DNA of 6,949 nucleotides from Acidobacteriaceae bacterium. GTDB taxonomy: Bacteria > Acidobacteriota > Terriglobia > Bryobacterales > Bryobacteraceae. The stretch covers positions 1 to 6,949 of the forward strand of contig JAFASD010000229.1 in NCBI GenBank assembly GCA_019244945.1, read 5' to 3'. The position numbers and the translations under genes were made by a program. The number at the start of each line of letters is the position of its first letter. The first letter of the stretch is position 1. Positions 6,169 through 6,949 of the stretch are shown here, one piece after another. Under the pieces are notes generated by a model. It was not told where the DNA came from. It saw only the letters and a list, made by a program, of their open reading frames with translations, and did no database searches.

Positions 6169-6948
6169 TTACTTTCGCTCCGAGATTTCCTGCGTTTCCA
6201 TAATCCCGTACGCCCGATGAACATCCTCGAGCGTCAGCGTTCCGATCACTTCATTCGGCCTCAGGCGGCTCACCACCTGTATTCTCGGCTGCACTGCGAG
6301 GAGCCGCAACGCCGCGTCTAATGGCTCATCGGGATAGAGCTGCATGGCGGGTTCGGCCTGCATCGCGGGCGAGACAGCATGCATCGCGTCCTCCACGCGC
6401 AAAGGTTGAAAATTTCGTTTTTCTTCCGCTGACGGCAAATTCACGCCCTCTAATTGGGCCAGCATCTTGAAAAACGGGGCGGGGTGCAGCTTGCGCGATA
6501 TCAGGTACGCTGTCGTATTGGCGATCATCACCGGAAGGATGATCACATAACTTGCGCTCACCTCGAACACCATGAAAATGGAAGTGATGGGCGCGCGAAA
6601 TACCCCTGCAAAAAACGTCCCCATGCCGACCAGCATGTAAGCTTCTGCGGACGCTGCGCCATAGGGCCACCATCGATGCGCGACGCCGCCGAGCGCGCCT
6701 CCAATCATTCCACCGATGAACAGCGCGGGGGCAAACATTCCGCCCGGCGTTTCCACGCTGAAACACAGCAGAGTCACCAAAAGTTTCGCAAGGCCGATAT
6801 AGAGGAGAACCTGCCACGTGAACTCACCATGGAGAGCGCTGTTAATCGCGTCATAACCGGCGCCCATCACCTCCGGGAACCAAAGGCCGGCAACTCCCGT
6901 GAGAAATCCGGCAGCGGTCGGAAGTACGTACGCCCGCCAATGTGGAAG
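6169..6948 (-). CDS. ClC-family chloride channel / Cl-/H+ antiporter with CBS-like C-terminus (partial, N-terminus beyond window)
   Basis: The frame is open to the right edge; the visible 259 residues are the C-terminal part of a membrane protein that moves chloride, often in exchange for protons. Counting from the codon at 6948: LPTAAGFLTGVAGLWFPEV (9-27), the G-M-F-A-P anion-selectivity motif at 70-74 followed by ALFIGGMIGGALG, the helix MGTFFAGVFRAPITSIFMVFEV (109-130), and the chloride-coordinating tyrosine (Y134, equivalent to Tyr445 of E. coli ClC) in ASYVIILP. The GSGIP and GREGP motifs, including the gating glutamate, lie outside the window, so channel versus antiporter cannot be decided. 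A cytoplasmic tail has one CBS-like segment (about 183-249: LRVEDAMH, PDEPLDAALRLLA, VIGTLTLEDVHRAYG). CBS domains normally occur in pairs, and this tail looks too short for two. The POTRA ORF follows downstream. Confidence 0.93.
   Translation of the reverse strand, partial: LPHWRAYVLPTAAGFLTGVAGLWFPEVMGAGYDAINSALHGEFTWQVLLYIGLAKLLVTLLCFSVETPGGMFAPALFIGGMIGGALGGVAHRWWPYGAASAEAYMLVGMGTFFAGVFRAPITSIFMVFEVSASYVIILPVMIANTTAYLISRKLHPAPFFKMLAQLEGVNLPSAEEKRNFQPLRVEDAMHAVSPAMQAEPAMQLYPDEPLDAALRLLAVQPRIQVVSRLRPNEVIGTLTLEDVHRAYGIMETQEISERK
6277..6313 (+). repeat. Direct repeat copy 2, inside the ClC CBS region
   Basis: This is the partner of 4433-4469. In the ClC frame it encodes ALRLLAVQPRIQ (about residues 213-224 of the visible protein), the helix and strand that follow PDEPLD of the CBS segment. 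This copy is in an intact gene and is presumably the source-like member of the pair. Confidence 0.8.
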
Positions 6949-6949
6949 A

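Noticed and set aside
6326..6817. 163-codon minus-strand ORF in a second frame of the ClC gene
   Set aside because: The ClC frame carries the G-M-F-A-P and Tyr motifs and membrane helices; this frame is low in hydrophobic residues and has no match.
1..6949. CRISPR array, tRNA or rRNA genes, IS elements or a phage/defence system
   Set aside because: No regularly spaced repeats, cloverleaf sequences, rRNA segments, transposase motifs or defence-protein motifs were seen. Almost all of the window is explained by the listed genes.

Overview
The window is a bacterial chromosome segment dominated by a urease operon on the minus strand. The operon is followed, at higher coordinates, by a small accessory region. 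The organism is most likely an acidobacterium or a similar soil bacterium. This is inferred from the moderate GC content, the secreted YXWGXW-repeat protein, the POTRA fragment and the ClC-type antiporter. No rRNA or other marker is present to confirm it.

Layout in coordinate order. Positions 1-372 hold the N-terminal 124 residues of ureG, which is cut by the window edge. Then come ureC (378-2102), ureB (2099-2404, or to 2422 from an upstream GTG), ureA (2423-2725), ureD (2737-3633) and ureF (3645-4376). All are on the minus strand, so the transcription order is ureF-ureD-ureA-ureB-ureC-ureG. Gaps are 11 nt or less and ureB/ureC overlap by 4 nt, which indicates one transcription unit. UreA, UreB and UreC form the nickel enzyme that hydrolyses urea to ammonia and carbon dioxide. 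UreD, UreF and the GTPase UreG form the chaperone complex that carboxylates the active-site lysine and inserts two nickel ions. All metal ligands and catalytic residues of UreC are present. ureE, the usual nickel chaperone gene, is absent from the visible part, and ureF leads the operon.

The 256-bp divergent gap 4377-4632 separates ureF from a plus-strand gene. It holds no intact gene. It does contain a 37-bp near-copy (33 of 37 identical) of part of the ClC gene 1.8 kb away, in frame and followed by a stop. It also contains a short minus-strand reading that resembles the C-terminal tail of an amidohydrolase. The gap therefore looks like decayed coding DNA.

Positions 4633-5724 encode an exported YXWGXW-repeat protein with a Gln-rich helical C-terminus. 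After an 83-bp convergent gap, the minus strand carries a 95-residue ORF with a signal peptide and a single POTRA domain (5808-6095), probably truncated. Next to it is the C-terminal part of a ClC chloride channel/antiporter with a C-terminal CBS-like segment (6169-6948), which continues past the right edge.

I see no convincing new multi-gene system here. The points that merit a second look are the ClC remnant repeat bracketing the YXWGXW/POTRA segment, the ureE-less ureF-first operon, and the POTRA-only ORF.
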